DNA of 6,662 nucleotides from Clostridia bacterium (GTDB taxonomy: Bacteria; Bacillota; Clostridia; Christensenellales; UBA1242), in contig JAFYKU010000021.1 in assembly GCA_017537405.1 (NCBI GenBank), forward strand, positions 1 to 6,662. The letters are read 5' to 3'. Below the pieces are notes generated by a model. The model worked only from the letters and a program-made list of their open reading frames with translations, did not search any database and was not told where the DNA came from. The position numbers and the translations under genes are program-made. Shown here piece after piece: positions 1 through 5,662 of this stretch (the first letter of the stretch is position 1; every line of letters starts with the position of its first letter).

Positions 1-196
1 GACCAAAGATAGCTGTCAATAGAAAAATACAATAAGTATAAATACCAGTAACTCCGTACAAGAAATCTGCCACTACTCCACCCATACGAAATAACAACAA
101 AAGCGCCGCAATTCCAGATGCCCAAATAATAACATCCCCAAACGGAAAGGGGCGTTTTTCATTCTGCAACCGTGTGCGATGGATAGTACCGTCCAT
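1..196 (-). CDS. Probable DNA translocase FtsK/SpoIIIE, N-terminal fragment (runs off left edge)
   Basis: An open frame starts with ATG at 196 and runs unbroken for 65 codons to the window edge. The predicted protein has a short basic and polar N-terminus (residues 1-20, with Arg/Lys at 7, 9, 14 and 15). A hydrophobic segment follows at about 21-36, then a short Gly-rich turn with GGVVADFLYG at 39-48, and a second hydrophobic segment from about 49 onward. That layout, two membrane helices joined by a G-x-x-x-A-D-x-L-x-G type turn, is what I know from the four-helix membrane domain at the start of FtsK/SpoIIIE, the septal ATPase that pumps chromosomal DNA during division or sporulation. The ATPase motor itself lies outside the window. 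Gene context supports this, because spoIIIE sits near pnpA-ylxY-mlpA in Bacillus. It lies 40 bases downstream of the M16 peptidase and appears to have its own promoter. It could instead be another multi-helix membrane protein. Confidence 0.55.
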   Translation of the reverse strand, partial: MDGTIHRTRLQNEKRPFPFGDVIIWASGIAALLLLFRMGGVVADFLYGVTGIYTYCIFLLTAIFG

Positions 197-204
197 TATC
201 TTAA

Positions 205-233
205 ATTATAAACAAATTTTTGCTTTTCGTAAA
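205..233 (-). promoter_or_regulatory. Putative promoter of the ftsK-like gene
   Basis: Reading the minus strand, the hexamer TTTACG (233-228, 4 of 6 matches to the -35 consensus) is followed by a 17-base spacer. A perfect TATAAT (210-205) comes next, and the ATG at 196 lies 8 bases further on. No Shine-Dalgarno sequence precedes the ATG. The expected transcription start falls at or one to two bases before the start codon, so the mRNA would be leaderless or nearly so. The region is AT-rich, so chance matches are possible. Confidence 0.45.
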
Positions 234-236
234 ATA

Positions 237-1508
237 TTATTTACCAACTATAACAGTAATAATTTTATCAGTAGATAAGTATTTTTTGATGACTTGATTA
301 ATATCGTCAATTGTTAGAGAATCAATGATTTTTAATTCTTCCTCAATACTAATAACGCGATTATGGATAGCAACAGTTTCTGAAGCGCGTCCATTAACTT
401 TGTTAGTAATTTCACTTCCAAATAAATGTTGCATATGCCATTGATTGCGATATTTGTCTAACTCCTCCGCGGTAATACCTTCTTGCAATAAAGTTTGGAT
501 TTCTTGACACACAACATCAATAACTTTTTGAGTATTTTGTGGAGTACAAGAAAATATGACTTTTAAATTACCGCCAATGTCACAGAACTCAACTTCCGCA
601 TGAATTGAGTAAACTAAGCCAAGTTTTTCACGGACATTAATGAACAAACGGCTACTCATATCGCCACCAAGCAATAACCTGAACAAAGACAAAGCGTAAC
701 GATCATCATGATATTGATTGCAAACCGGAATTGCTAAAGCAACGTGTTGTTGTTCCGTGTCTTTTTTGACTTGTAACCGTGTCGGCGCAGGATTAATTGC
801 AGGCACATTTTCGCGTTGTTTTGGAGCAACCGGAGCCTCATAAAGCGGAACAAGTAGTTCCAGACTCCCATAAACAGGCTTTCTTGAAATAAAATATTTC
901 GCTACCAACTCTTGTGCGCGTTCTATCGTAATATCACCTGCAAATGAGATAATAGTATTTTGCGGGCGATAATGTTTTCGAATATATTTATGTATATCTT
1001 CTGGTTTATATTTTTTGATTGCATCGGCATAACCAGCAACTGGATGTTCATATTTTGTACCACGATAAAAAACTTGATTCAAACGATCATACATCACTGA
1101 AGTTGGATTATCTTCATGCATCGCAATTTCTTGCACAATCACATCACCTTCTTTATCGAAATCATCTTCTTCAAATTTGGTATTAAAATACATATCCGAA
1201 TAAAGATCAACACAACTTTCCAAATTTTCGGCAATGGACTTAGTATAATAACAAGTTGCGCATTCACTAGTCCATGCGTTATAATACACACCTAAACGCG
1301 AAAATTCATCAATAATTTGTTGACCAGTGCGATTGGTCGTTCCCTTAAATAACATATGTTCACAAAAATGGGACAAACCTTGTTCATCTTTGGTTTCATC
1401 ACCGCTACCCGACATTATCATCATGCTAAAAGCAACGCTTTTAAAACCTGGCATGGGCGTAACCACCAGACGCAATCCATTATCCCAAGTATATAATTTT
1501 GTTTCCAT
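237..1508 (-). CDS. M16 family zinc metallopeptidase (MlpA/YmxG-like)
   Basis: A 423-residue protein of the M16B (mitochondrial processing peptidase-like) family, which usually runs about 410-430 residues. The inverted zinc-binding motif HxxEH is intact as HFCEH at 47-51 (zinc ligands H47 and H51, catalytic base E50). The third ligand is E127 in the segment VIVQEI, 75 residues after the motif, which is the family's spacing. The C-terminal half carries the conserved GGDMSSRLF (281-289) and REKLGLVYS (293-301), which help form the substrate chamber. The enzyme should therefore be an active metal-dependent endopeptidase, probably cytoplasmic, since no signal peptide is seen; its substrate is unknown. 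I chose the ATG at 1508 because the protein then begins METKLYTWDNGLRL, the normal family start. The longer reading frame, from 1571, would add 21 atypical hydrophobic residues and run into the start of the divergent gene. The position near pnp and a deacetylase-like gene matches Bacillus mlpA. Confidence 0.93.
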   Translation of the reverse strand: METKLYTWDNGLRLVVTPMPGFKSVAFSMMIMSGSGDETKDEQGLSHFCEHMLFKGTTNRTGQQIIDEFSRLGVYYNAWTSECATCYYTKSIAENLESCVDLYSDMYFNTKFEEDDFDKEGDVIVQEIAMHEDNPTSVMYDRLNQVFYRGTKYEHPVAGYADAIKKYKPEDIHKYIRKHYRPQNTIISFAGDITIERAQELVAKYFISRKPVYGSLELLVPLYEAPVAPKQRENVPAINPAPTRLQVKKDTEQQHVALAIPVCNQYHDDRYALSLFRLLLGGDMSSRLFINVREKLGLVYSIHAEVEFCDIGGNLKVIFSCTPQNTQKVIDVVCQEIQTLLQEGITAEELDKYRNQWHMQHLFGSEITNKVNGRASETVAIHNRVISIEEELKIIDSLTIDDINQVIKKYLSTDKIITVIVGK

Positions 1509-1514
1509 ATAGAT

Positions 1515-1543
1515 ATGATAGCCAAATTCATAAAATGAAGCAA
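1515..1543 (-). promoter_or_regulatory. Putative promoter of the M16 peptidase gene
   Basis: On the minus strand TTGCTT (1543-1538) is separated by 17 bases from TATCAT (1520-1515), which lies only 6 bases before the ATG at 1508. No Shine-Dalgarno sequence is present. If real, transcription would begin at the A of the start codon. It interleaves with the promoter proposed for the divergent gene on the plus strand. Confidence 0.4.
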
Positions 1544-1556
1544 ATGATAATATGAT
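1528..1556 (+). promoter_or_regulatory. Putative promoter of the deacetylase-like gene
   Basis: TTCATA (1528-1533, 4 of 6 to the -35 consensus) lies 17 bases before TATGAT (1551-1556, 5 of 6 to the -10 consensus), which ends 8 bases before the ATG at 1565. No ribosome binding site is visible. The footprint overlaps that of the opposing peptidase promoter, so the two could not easily be occupied by polymerase together. Confidence 0.38.
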
Positions 1557-1564
1557 TAAATAAG

Positions 1565-2272
1565 ATGCCAAATAAAAGAATTATAATTTCCAACGCAATC
1601 ATTTGCAGTATATTATGTATCCTTGGATTTTTAGTTAGCACAGTTAATACTAACCAAACCTATCTTACCGTCACTGCCCCATTTTATAATGGCGAACGCA
1701 ACAACCAAGAGCTTGGGCTGATGTTCATTATTGATGACCCTTCATTAGCTAATAACTTACCGACAATTTTAGAAACATTAGATAAAGCCGAAGCCACAGC
1801 GACTTTTTTCTTTACCGGTACAGCAGCAATTAACAACCTAGAATTACTACAAAAACTAGCAATAAAACACGAGCTAGGCAATTACGGTTTTTCAAATACT
1901 TTGCTCAATATTGCAGATAAATCCGCAATTACCGAAGAAATTCGTTTAAGCGATGCCCTAATTAACTCTTTGGTTCACAAGCAAATGAAAGTATTCACAC
2001 CGCCACAATATGCTTATAACAAACACACCCTAGCAATGGCAGACAGTCTTGGTTATACAACAATTTTACCAACCAATCGCAATGCAGTTATTGATTGGGG
2101 AACATCAGACAGTAATTTGGTACTATCTTACGCTACCCACAACATACAAAATGGCGACATCGTTGCCTTAAAGCCGACTGTCGCCACTATGCAATGTTTT
2201 TCACAAATTGTCGTGGATTACACCACCCGCGGTTTAAAAATTATTTCGCTGGAGCGTCTTTTTCATTTGTAG
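1565..2272 (+). CDS. Polysaccharide deacetylase-like (NodB fold) membrane-anchored protein, YlxY-like, probably catalytically inactive
   Basis: A 235-residue protein. Residues 6-27 form one hydrophobic segment after a short basic start (K4, R5), so it is probably an uncleaved signal anchor placing the domain outside the membrane. Residues 50-235 follow the NodB order: IIDDP (55-59) for the TFDDG motif, TATFFFTG (78-85), ELGNYGFSN (103-111) for the E-L-G-N-H-x-x-x-H motif, TPPQYAYN (145-152) for the R-P-P motif, IDW (176-178), and GDIVALKPT (197-205) for the G-x-I-x-L-H motif. Active members use an Asp and two His for metal plus an Arg and a last His for catalysis. Here both metal His are Tyr107 and Asn111, the Arg is Thr145 and the last His is Lys203. 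Only Asp57 and Asp58 remain, so the protein is probably a non-enzymatic, perhaps glycan-binding, homologue. Its 3' end overlaps the end of convergent pnp by 32 bases. In Bacillus the corresponding gene ylxY has the same orientation as pnpA; here it is inverted. Confidence 0.85.
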   Translation: MPNKRIIISNAIICSILCILGFLVSTVNTNQTYLTVTAPFYNGERNNQELGLMFIIDDPSLANNLPTILETLDKAEATATFFFTGTAAINNLELLQKLAIKHELGNYGFSNTLLNIADKSAITEEIRLSDALINSLVHKQMKVFTPPQYAYNKHTLAMADSLGYTTILPTNRNAVIDWGTSDSNLVLSYATHNIQNGDIVALKPTVATMQCFSQIVVDYTTRGLKIISLERLFHL

Positions 2273-4349
2273 GTGGCACAATTCGTTGTAAATCGACACG
2301 ACCTTTTTCGTCAATTTTAATGACTTTAACTTTGATTTTGTCGCCAACTTTAACGACATCTTCCACTTTATTAACGCGTTCTTTAGCTAACTTGGAAATA
2401 TGAACCATACCTTCCAATGTTTCGGTTAATTTTACAAAACAACCAAAATCCAAAATACGAACAACCGTACCTTCAAAAGTTTGACCGACTTCTGGCTCTA
2501 AAACAATATCGGCGATGATAGCCTTAGCTTTTTCGACCATCACAGAATCGGAACCACCGATAAAGACTTTACCGTCGTCTTCGATATCAATCTTAACACC
2601 GGTTTGGTCGATAATCTTGTTAATTGTTTTACCACCACTACCAATAACATCTTTAATTTTGTCTGGATTAATTTTAAAAGTAATTACTTTCGGAGCATAT
2701 TTTGAAGTTTCTTTGGCTGGTGCTTTAATTTCAGCGTTCATAATTTTTAAGATTTTCAAACGACCTTCGCGTGCTTGCGCCAAAGCCGTTGTAATAATTT
2801 CTTTATCGATACCGGCAATCTTAATATCCATTTGAATTGCGGTAATACCTTTTTCGGTACCAGCAACTTTGAAGTCCATATCACCATAGAAATCTTCAAC
2901 ACCTTGAATATCGGTTAAGACTGCAATTTTGCGACTATTTTTGTCTTTAATCAATCCCATCGCAATACCAGCAACAGCTGCTTTAATCGGCACACCTGCA
3001 TTCATCAAAGACATAGAGCTACCACAAACCGAAGCCATTGATGAACTACCGTTACTAGACAAGACTTCGCTAACCGTACGGATTGCGTACGGAAATTCTT
3101 CTTCACTTGGTAAAACAGGGATCAAGGCGCGTTCTGCCAAAGCACCATGTCCAATTTCACGACGACCAGGCGCACGCAATTGACGCGCTTCCCCAGTTGC
3201 ATACGGTGGCATGTTGTATTGGTGCATATAGCGTTTTGCCTCTTCATCATCAATACCGTCTAATTTTTGGGCATCACTCAACATACCCAAAGTACAAACA
3301 TTCAAGACTTGCGTATTACCACGAGTAAACACAGCCGATCCATGAGTACGCGGCAATAAACCAGTTGTTACCCAAATTGGACGAATATCTTTCGTGCCAC
3401 GACCATCGGGACGAACACCTTGATTCAAGATTTTTTCACGAACAACTTCTTTTTTAATTTTGTTCATGACTTGGATAATATCACCCTTACTTTCTTCCCA
3501 AACATCAGCAAATTGGTCTGCCACAATCGTATCAACTTTATCTTCTTCGACACGGCGTTTAATTGTATCTGTTTCTTTTAACGCAGTTTCTATAAAGCTG
3601 GTAGCAAAAGAACGCACTTGCTCTTCTAACTTGCTATCAATTGTATGCAATGCAACCTTGCGTTTTTCTTTACCAATTTTTTTCGCAATACCGACTTGGA
3701 ATTCACACAAATTTTTAATTTCTTCATGAGCAAACATAATTGCGTCGACCATGTCAGCTTCACTAACTTCGTTAGCTCCGGCTTCAACCATCAATACCGC
3801 TTCACTAGTACCACTAACGGTCGAATGCAAATCACTTTGACTTTGTTCCAAAGCGGTTGGGTTACAAATTAATTTGCCATCCACGCGTGCAACTTGTACT
3901 GCCCCGGTTGGACCGCCCCAAGGAATATCACTAATAGTCAAAGCCACAGAAGACGCCAACATACCCAATGGTTCCGGTGCAACATCTGGGTCAACCGACA
4001 AAGTTGTCACAACCACAGCCACATCATTGTGTAAGTTCTTATCAAACAAAGGACGCAAAGGACGATCGATCAAGCGACTGGTCAAAATTGCTTTGTCGCC
4101 ACCGCGTCCTTCACGCCTTGTAAATCCGCCAGGAATTTTACCAACAGAATATAATTTTTCTTGGAAATCCACGCCTAATGGGAAAAAATCAATTCCGTCA
4201 CGCGGTTGATCTGCCATAGTAACATTGGCCATAATGACCGTTTCACCACAACTTACCAAACATGTGCCGTGCGCTAATCCACATAAAGCACCAGTTTCCA
4301 CAGTTACTGTACGATTACCAATCGTTGTTGTCCATTTTTTATTATCCAT
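2241..4349 (-). CDS. pnp: Polyribonucleotide nucleotidyltransferase (polynucleotide phosphorylase, PNPase)
   Basis: A complete PNPase: a trimeric cytoplasmic 3'-5' exoribonuclease that uses phosphate to release nucleoside diphosphates, and a partner of the RNA degradation machinery. Positions are numbered from the longer ATG at 4358 (705 residues); subtract 3 for the start chosen here (702). RNase PH domain 1 spans about 10-145, with FFPLGVDFQEKLYSVGKIPGG at 58-78. An all-helical domain spans about 150-310. RNase PH domain 2 spans about 315-545, with RPDGR (316-320), RTHGSAVFTRGNTQ (337-350), SNGSSSMASVCG (435-446), and the catalytic Asp489, Asp495 and Lys497 around DMDFKVAG. The KH domain (about 555-615) has GSGG at 573-576, and the S1 domain (about 623-692) has DFGCFVKL. 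Nothing is missing. I chose the ATG at 4349 because the earlier ATG lies inside the -10 hexamer; no Shine-Dalgarno sequence supports either. Usually pnp follows rpsO; here phage genes lie upstream. Confidence 0.97.
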   Translation of the reverse strand: MDNKKWTTTIGNRTVTVETGALCGLAHGTCLVSCGETVIMANVTMADQPRDGIDFFPLGVDFQEKLYSVGKIPGGFTRREGRGGDKAILTSRLIDRPLRPLFDKNLHNDVAVVVTTLSVDPDVAPEPLGMLASSVALTISDIPWGGPTGAVQVARVDGKLICNPTALEQSQSDLHSTVSGTSEAVLMVEAGANEVSEADMVDAIMFAHEEIKNLCEFQVGIAKKIGKEKRKVALHTIDSKLEEQVRSFATSFIETALKETDTIKRRVEEDKVDTIVADQFADVWEESKGDIIQVMNKIKKEVVREKILNQGVRPDGRGTKDIRPIWVTTGLLPRTHGSAVFTRGNTQVLNVCTLGMLSDAQKLDGIDDEEAKRYMHQYNMPPYATGEARQLRAPGRREIGHGALAERALIPVLPSEEEFPYAIRTVSEVLSSNGSSSMASVCGSSMSLMNAGVPIKAAVAGIAMGLIKDKNSRKIAVLTDIQGVEDFYGDMDFKVAGTEKGITAIQMDIKIAGIDKEIITTALAQAREGRLKILKIMNAEIKAPAKETSKYAPKVITFKINPDKIKDVIGSGGKTINKIIDQTGVKIDIEDDGKVFIGGSDSVMVEKAKAIIADIVLEPEVGQTFEGTVVRILDFGCFVKLTETLEGMVHISKLAKERVNKVEDVVKVGDKIKVKVIKIDEKGRVDLQRIVPPTNEKDAPAK

Positions 4350-4356
4350 AAATGTC

Positions 4357-4385
4357 ATTATATCATAAGTTCATCGTATATGCAA
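4357..4385 (-). promoter_or_regulatory. Putative extended -10 promoter of pnp
   Basis: On the minus strand TTGCAT (4385-4380) is followed by a 17-base spacer and a perfect TATAAT (4362-4357). TG stands one base upstream of the -10 hexamer, making a full extended -10 element. The ATG at 4349 lies 7 bases beyond the hexamer, so transcription would start almost at the start codon. The alternative upstream ATG (4358-4356) overlaps the -10 hexamer and would not be in this transcript. Confidence 0.55.
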
Positions 4386-4389
4386 TTTT

Positions 4390-4500
4390 TTATTCGCTTT
4401 GCTCTGTTTCATCATCATGCTCTTTACAATGAAAGAAGCAGAAGATGTGCATGATGATTGCCCAAATCTTTTTAAAAAATTTGACCACACACGCTTTCAT
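4390..4500 (-). CDS. Small 36-residue membrane-protein ORF at the end of the phage cassette
   Basis: ATG at 4500 opens a 36-codon frame ending in TAA at 4392-4390. The protein has a basic amphipathic start (Lys at 2, 7, 10 and 11, with Phe8, Phe9, Ile12, Trp13), then a short hydrophobic stretch IWAIIMHIFCFF at 12-23. It ends in a charged tail rich in Asp, Glu and His (26-36), with four residues Cys4, Cys21, Cys25 and His24 near the membrane face. AAAAGGGGG at 4518-4510 provides a strong Shine-Dalgarno sequence 9 bases before the ATG. The stop of the preceding phage gene lies just 6 bases upstream, so the two are probably translationally coupled. The family is not recognised. The inside-positive, single-helix layout would suit a small phage membrane protein, but a holin or other role is only a guess. 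The frame ends 5 bases before the -35 hexamer of the pnp promoter. Confidence 0.55.
   Translation of the reverse strand: MKACVVKFFKKIWAIIMHIFCFFHCKEHDDETEQSE
4411..4458. repeat. 10-bp perfect inverted repeat with nested 5-bp stem
   Basis: ATCATCATGC at 4411-4420 is the exact reverse complement of GCATGATGAT at 4449-4458. Within the 28-base loop TCTTT (4421-4425) pairs with AAAGA (4432-4436), directly abutting the left arm on the plus strand. As minus-strand RNA this would fold as two stacked stems with a 12-base bulge. It lies inside the 36-residue ORF, upstream of the pnp promoter. There is no U-run, so it is not a typical terminator. Confidence 0.4.
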
Positions 4501-4506
4501 TGAAGT

Positions 4507-5361
4507 TTACCCCCTTTTGCCATAAGCTACGATAGCCGACAAATCTGAAACAACAACATTATCCGTGCTTTCGTCTGGGAGCCAAAGTGCTAACTTAAAT
4601 TGGTCACCGTTGATGTTAATCCGAATTTTTTGCACTTTGTTTGCAGCTTTCACTTGGATATTGCGTTGAGTACGATTTGACGAAACCGTCAAAATTAAAT
4701 TTGTATTGGTTTTCAAAAAAACTTCTCGTAGTGTTTGTGTGTCCGTTGCATAGCCGAGACTAAACCAGTCACTGCTCCAACGACGAGCACCACTGTCTTC
4801 CAAACTAGCTTTGAGTACTTCACTGTCGTCTGCCAAGTGTTCTAATGCAAAATTGCGATTCATCGTGAACAAACCATGCTCGCAAATTAACAGCAACTTA
4901 CCACGGTAAAAGCGAATATCTAAACATGCACCGTGTGATGCTGGTAAATATAAAGCGTTTTCCAAGAATGACCCGCTAGCCCACTCTCCCATTAAATCGA
5001 CAGAGTAAGTAATACGATCACGATCTAGGCCCAATAAAAACAAACGATTATTCACCACTTCTATTGCAGGGGGAAAGACTGTTTGTTCCAAGACTTGAAA
5101 TTCTTTCTTGTATTTATTAGCATAAAATAAACCTTCATTATTCGAAGCAAAAATAAATGGTCCCCATATAACAGCATGGTCATATCCATAAGTTTGCTTT
5201 GGTTCGACCAAGGTTAATTGGCTTGTTCCTTTTAGTCCTTCTAATTGACTTGTATAAATTGTGTTTTTCTTTTTGGATACAGCTACGGGCAAGGCGAAAC
5301 TGTCCAAGTTAAAACGAACGCTACGGTAGTTAGTGAACTGGCATGATGCGGGATTTACCAT
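4507..5361 (-). CDS. Probable phage head/tail structural protein with beta-propeller-like architecture
   Basis: A 284-residue protein that is almost wholly beta-rich, with no membrane segment. Residues about 60-170 contain repeated short blade-like units (HAVIWGPFIFASNNEGLFYA at 62-81, NNRLFLLGLDRDRITYSV at 104-121, FYRGKLLLICEHGLFTMN at 151-168). These resemble the propeller of phage tail-hub proteins of the P22 gp10 kind and related Bacillota phage proteins. Residues about 195-284 form a second beta domain that begins WSSDWFSLG and ends in a VVVSDLSAIVAYG strand; in propeller phage proteins known to me a similar domain follows the propeller. The assignment is from memory of fold pattern, not from a search. 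I chose the ATG at 5361 because AGGG (5371-5368) lies 6 bases ahead of it. The frame stays open to an ATG at 5439, but that would overlap the upstream gene by 110 bases instead of 32. The stop codon TAA follows the strong ribosome site that serves the next ORF. Confidence 0.6.
   Translation of the reverse strand: MVNPASCQFTNYRSVRFNLDSFALPVAVSKKKNTIYTSQLEGLKGTSQLTLVEPKQTYGYDHAVIWGPFIFASNNEGLFYANKYKKEFQVLEQTVFPPAIEVVNNRLFLLGLDRDRITYSVDLMGEWASGSFLENALYLPASHGACLDIRFYRGKLLLICEHGLFTMNRNFALEHLADDSEVLKASLEDSGARRWSSDWFSLGYATDTQTLREVFLKTNTNLILTVSSNRTQRNIQVKAANKVQKIRININGDQFKLALWLPDESTDNVVVSDLSAIVAYGKRG
4510..4518 (-). promoter_or_regulatory. Strong ribosome binding site of the 36-residue ORF
   Basis: The minus strand reads AAAAGGGGG just before and into the TAA stop of the propeller-like gene, 9 bases ahead of the ATG at 4500. 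It forms the last two to three sense codons of the upstream gene. This site is the main reason for accepting the short ORF as translated. Confidence 0.6.
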
Positions 5362-5662
5362 GCTGTGCCCTAAATAACCCTGCGTTATATTTTTCTTGCC
5401 ATACCTTCCATTCATTGAACATGCCTGCAACAAACGCATATTCGGACAAAATCCCGTAAATCACAGTCGCATTATCCAATCCGTAATCTTCTGCAACAAT
5501 CCTTGTGTTGTCGGATATTTCCCAAACACCCATCAAAGAATTGAGAACTAAACGAGCACACGCAAATAATTGTTGATAGTTATCGTCCGTAGTTGTATTT
5601 TGCCAATCAATGGTCAAGCCGAGAATGTCATTGGCATTACTAATTAAATCTTTCAAAATCAT
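5330..5662 (-). CDS. Probable phage head-tail connector (adaptor) protein, short form
   Basis: A 110-residue, mainly helical protein. An N-terminal helix-rich part (about 1-48, with ILKDLISNANDILGL at 2-16 and LFACARLVLNSLMGVW at 32-47) is followed by a short polar turn. A conserved-looking helix pair follows (VIYGILSEYAFVAGMFNEWKVWQEKYNAGL, about 67-96). The A/G-x-x-x-E-Y-x-x-x-x-G-M/L-x-x-E-x-x-x-W pattern is one I associate with gp6/gp4-type connectors that bind below the portal. Those are often longer (about 150-200 residues) with a middle beta segment that seems absent here. Its position between capsid-side genes and the propeller-like protein fits. AAGGA at 5678-5674 precedes the ATG by 11 bases. 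It overlaps the upstream gene by 23 bases and the downstream one by 32. Annotation is by pattern and order only. Confidence 0.6.
   Translation of the reverse strand: MILKDLISNANDILGLTIDWQNTTTDDNYQQLFACARLVLNSLMGVWEISDNTRIVAEDYGLDNATVIYGILSEYAFVAGMFNEWKVWQEKYNAGLFRAQHGKSRIMPVH

Noticed and set aside
1509..1571. Longer N-terminus of the M16 peptidase, from ATG at 1571
   Set aside because: The extra 21 residues are a hydrophobic stretch not typical of the family, there is no ribosome site, and the start would fall within the first codons of the divergent gene.
1684..1881. Minus-strand frame of 65 residues inside the deacetylase-like gene
   Set aside because: Antisense shadow of a gene with recognisable NodB motifs; no start signals.
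2515..4209. Several plus-strand frames of 75-111 residues opposite pnp
   Set aside because: They are antisense shadows of a well-conserved PNPase, with no ribosome sites and low-complexity Ser/Leu/Thr-rich composition.
4467..4487. Near-palindrome of A and T around TTTTTAAAAAA as a terminator
   Set aside because: It consists almost wholly of A/T pairs, so it is weak, has no GC stem, and is explained by Phe/Lys codons of the small ORF.
4401..4510. Attachment site or tRNA at the phage/pnp junction
   Set aside because: No tRNA-like cloverleaf or CCA end is seen, and without the other prophage end a direct repeat cannot be recognised.
5362..5439. Longer N-terminus of the propeller-like protein, with ATG at 5439 or 5415
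   Set aside because: It would overlap the connector gene by 86-110 bases. The ATG at 5361 has AGGG at 6-base spacing, and the added residues look like out-of-frame translation of the upstream gene. The ATG at 5415 has a weak AGG at 8 bases and cannot be fully excluded.
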